In this document: positions 9,973-10,077 of the stretch, one piece after another | Layout: each line of letters begins with the position of its first letter | Position numbering within the stretch: position 1 is the stretch's first letter | Assembly (NCBI GenBank): GCA_026225435.1 | Contig: JAMFST010000543.1 | Span: 1 to 10,077, forward strand | Source of the DNA: Labilithrix luteola | Lineage (GTDB): Bacteria; Myxococcota_A; Polyangia; Polyangiales; Polyangiaceae | Length of the DNA stretch: 10,077 bases | Direction of reading: 5' to 3' | Notes under the pieces: model-generated | What the model was told of the DNA's origin: nothing | The model's database searches: none | Seen by the model: only the letters and a program-made list of their open reading frames with translations | Position numbers and translations under genes: made by a program

Positions 9973-10077
9973 CTGAGCCGACGCAGGATCTCGCGGTCAT
10001 CCGCACGCCGGGAGAGCTCGAACAGCTCCGCTTCGGGCGTCGCGCCGCCCGAGCCGCTGCAAGCGGAGCTGGCCGGC
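9973..10077 (+). other. Window end: possible start of a further gene, not resolved
   Basis: An ATG at 9973 opens a frame that runs to the window edge (about 35 residues, Arg/Ser-rich at first, then PPEPLQAELAG) with mostly G/C third positions. It lacks a good Shine-Dalgarno sequence. The minus strand also has an open frame here with similar codon character, so no gene call is justified from 105 bp. Confidence 0.2.

Noticed and set aside
9911..10077. Possible C-terminus of a minus-strand gene at the window end
   Set aside because: The open minus frame continues into the lipoprotein gene before its stop and crosses the hairpin at 9931-9955. There is too little sequence to support it.

Overview
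The window is GC-rich throughout (roughly 70% by eye), with strong G/C preference at third codon positions. Gene content includes a KaiC/KaiB operon with a large soluble hybrid histidine kinase, a GH15 hydrolase and small secreted Pro- or Ala-rich proteins. This points to a free-living, signalling-rich bacterium, most likely a deltaproteobacterium/myxobacterium (Myxococcota). The taxonomic call is inference only. No rRNA, tRNA, CRISPR, insertion sequence or phage gene was found.

Layout. (1) Positions 1-1587, minus strand: a GH15-family glycoside hydrolase (glucoamylase/trehalase type) whose C-terminus lies outside the window. (2) Positions 1635-2696, plus strand: a YqjM/NamA-type old yellow enzyme, divergent from the hydrolase with only 47 bp between the starts. 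(3) Positions 2698-2745: a perfect inverted repeat between two convergent genes, probably a bidirectional terminator. (4) Positions 2742-8927, all minus strand, in transcription order: kaiC-like dual ATPase, kaiB-like gene 1, kaiB-like gene 2, a PAS-PAS-PAS-GAF-HisKA-HATPase-REC hybrid kinase, a 130-bp gap, then a stand-alone receiver protein. The first four genes overlap one another (4, 4 and 17 bp), so they look like one translationally coupled unit. (5) Positions 9048-9910, plus strand, divergent from kaiC: two overlapping genes for exported proteins, a Pro-rich repeat protein with a signal peptide and an Ala/Thr-rich lipoprotein, followed by a GC-rich hairpin. The final ~120 bp hold at most the start of another gene.

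How it may work. KaiC-like ATPases bind KaiB proteins, and in cyanobacteria the KaiC state is read out by the kinase SasA. Here kaiC and two divergent kaiB genes are coupled to a multi-sensor hybrid kinase with no KaiB-like domain, and no kaiA is present. The likely picture is a KaiABC-like timer or stress/metabolic switch whose output passes through phosphorelay to the kinase's own receiver and the adjacent single-domain receiver. Neither receiver protein carries a DNA-binding domain, so the final target lies elsewhere. The family assignments are well supported by sequence motifs. The signalling logic is inference.
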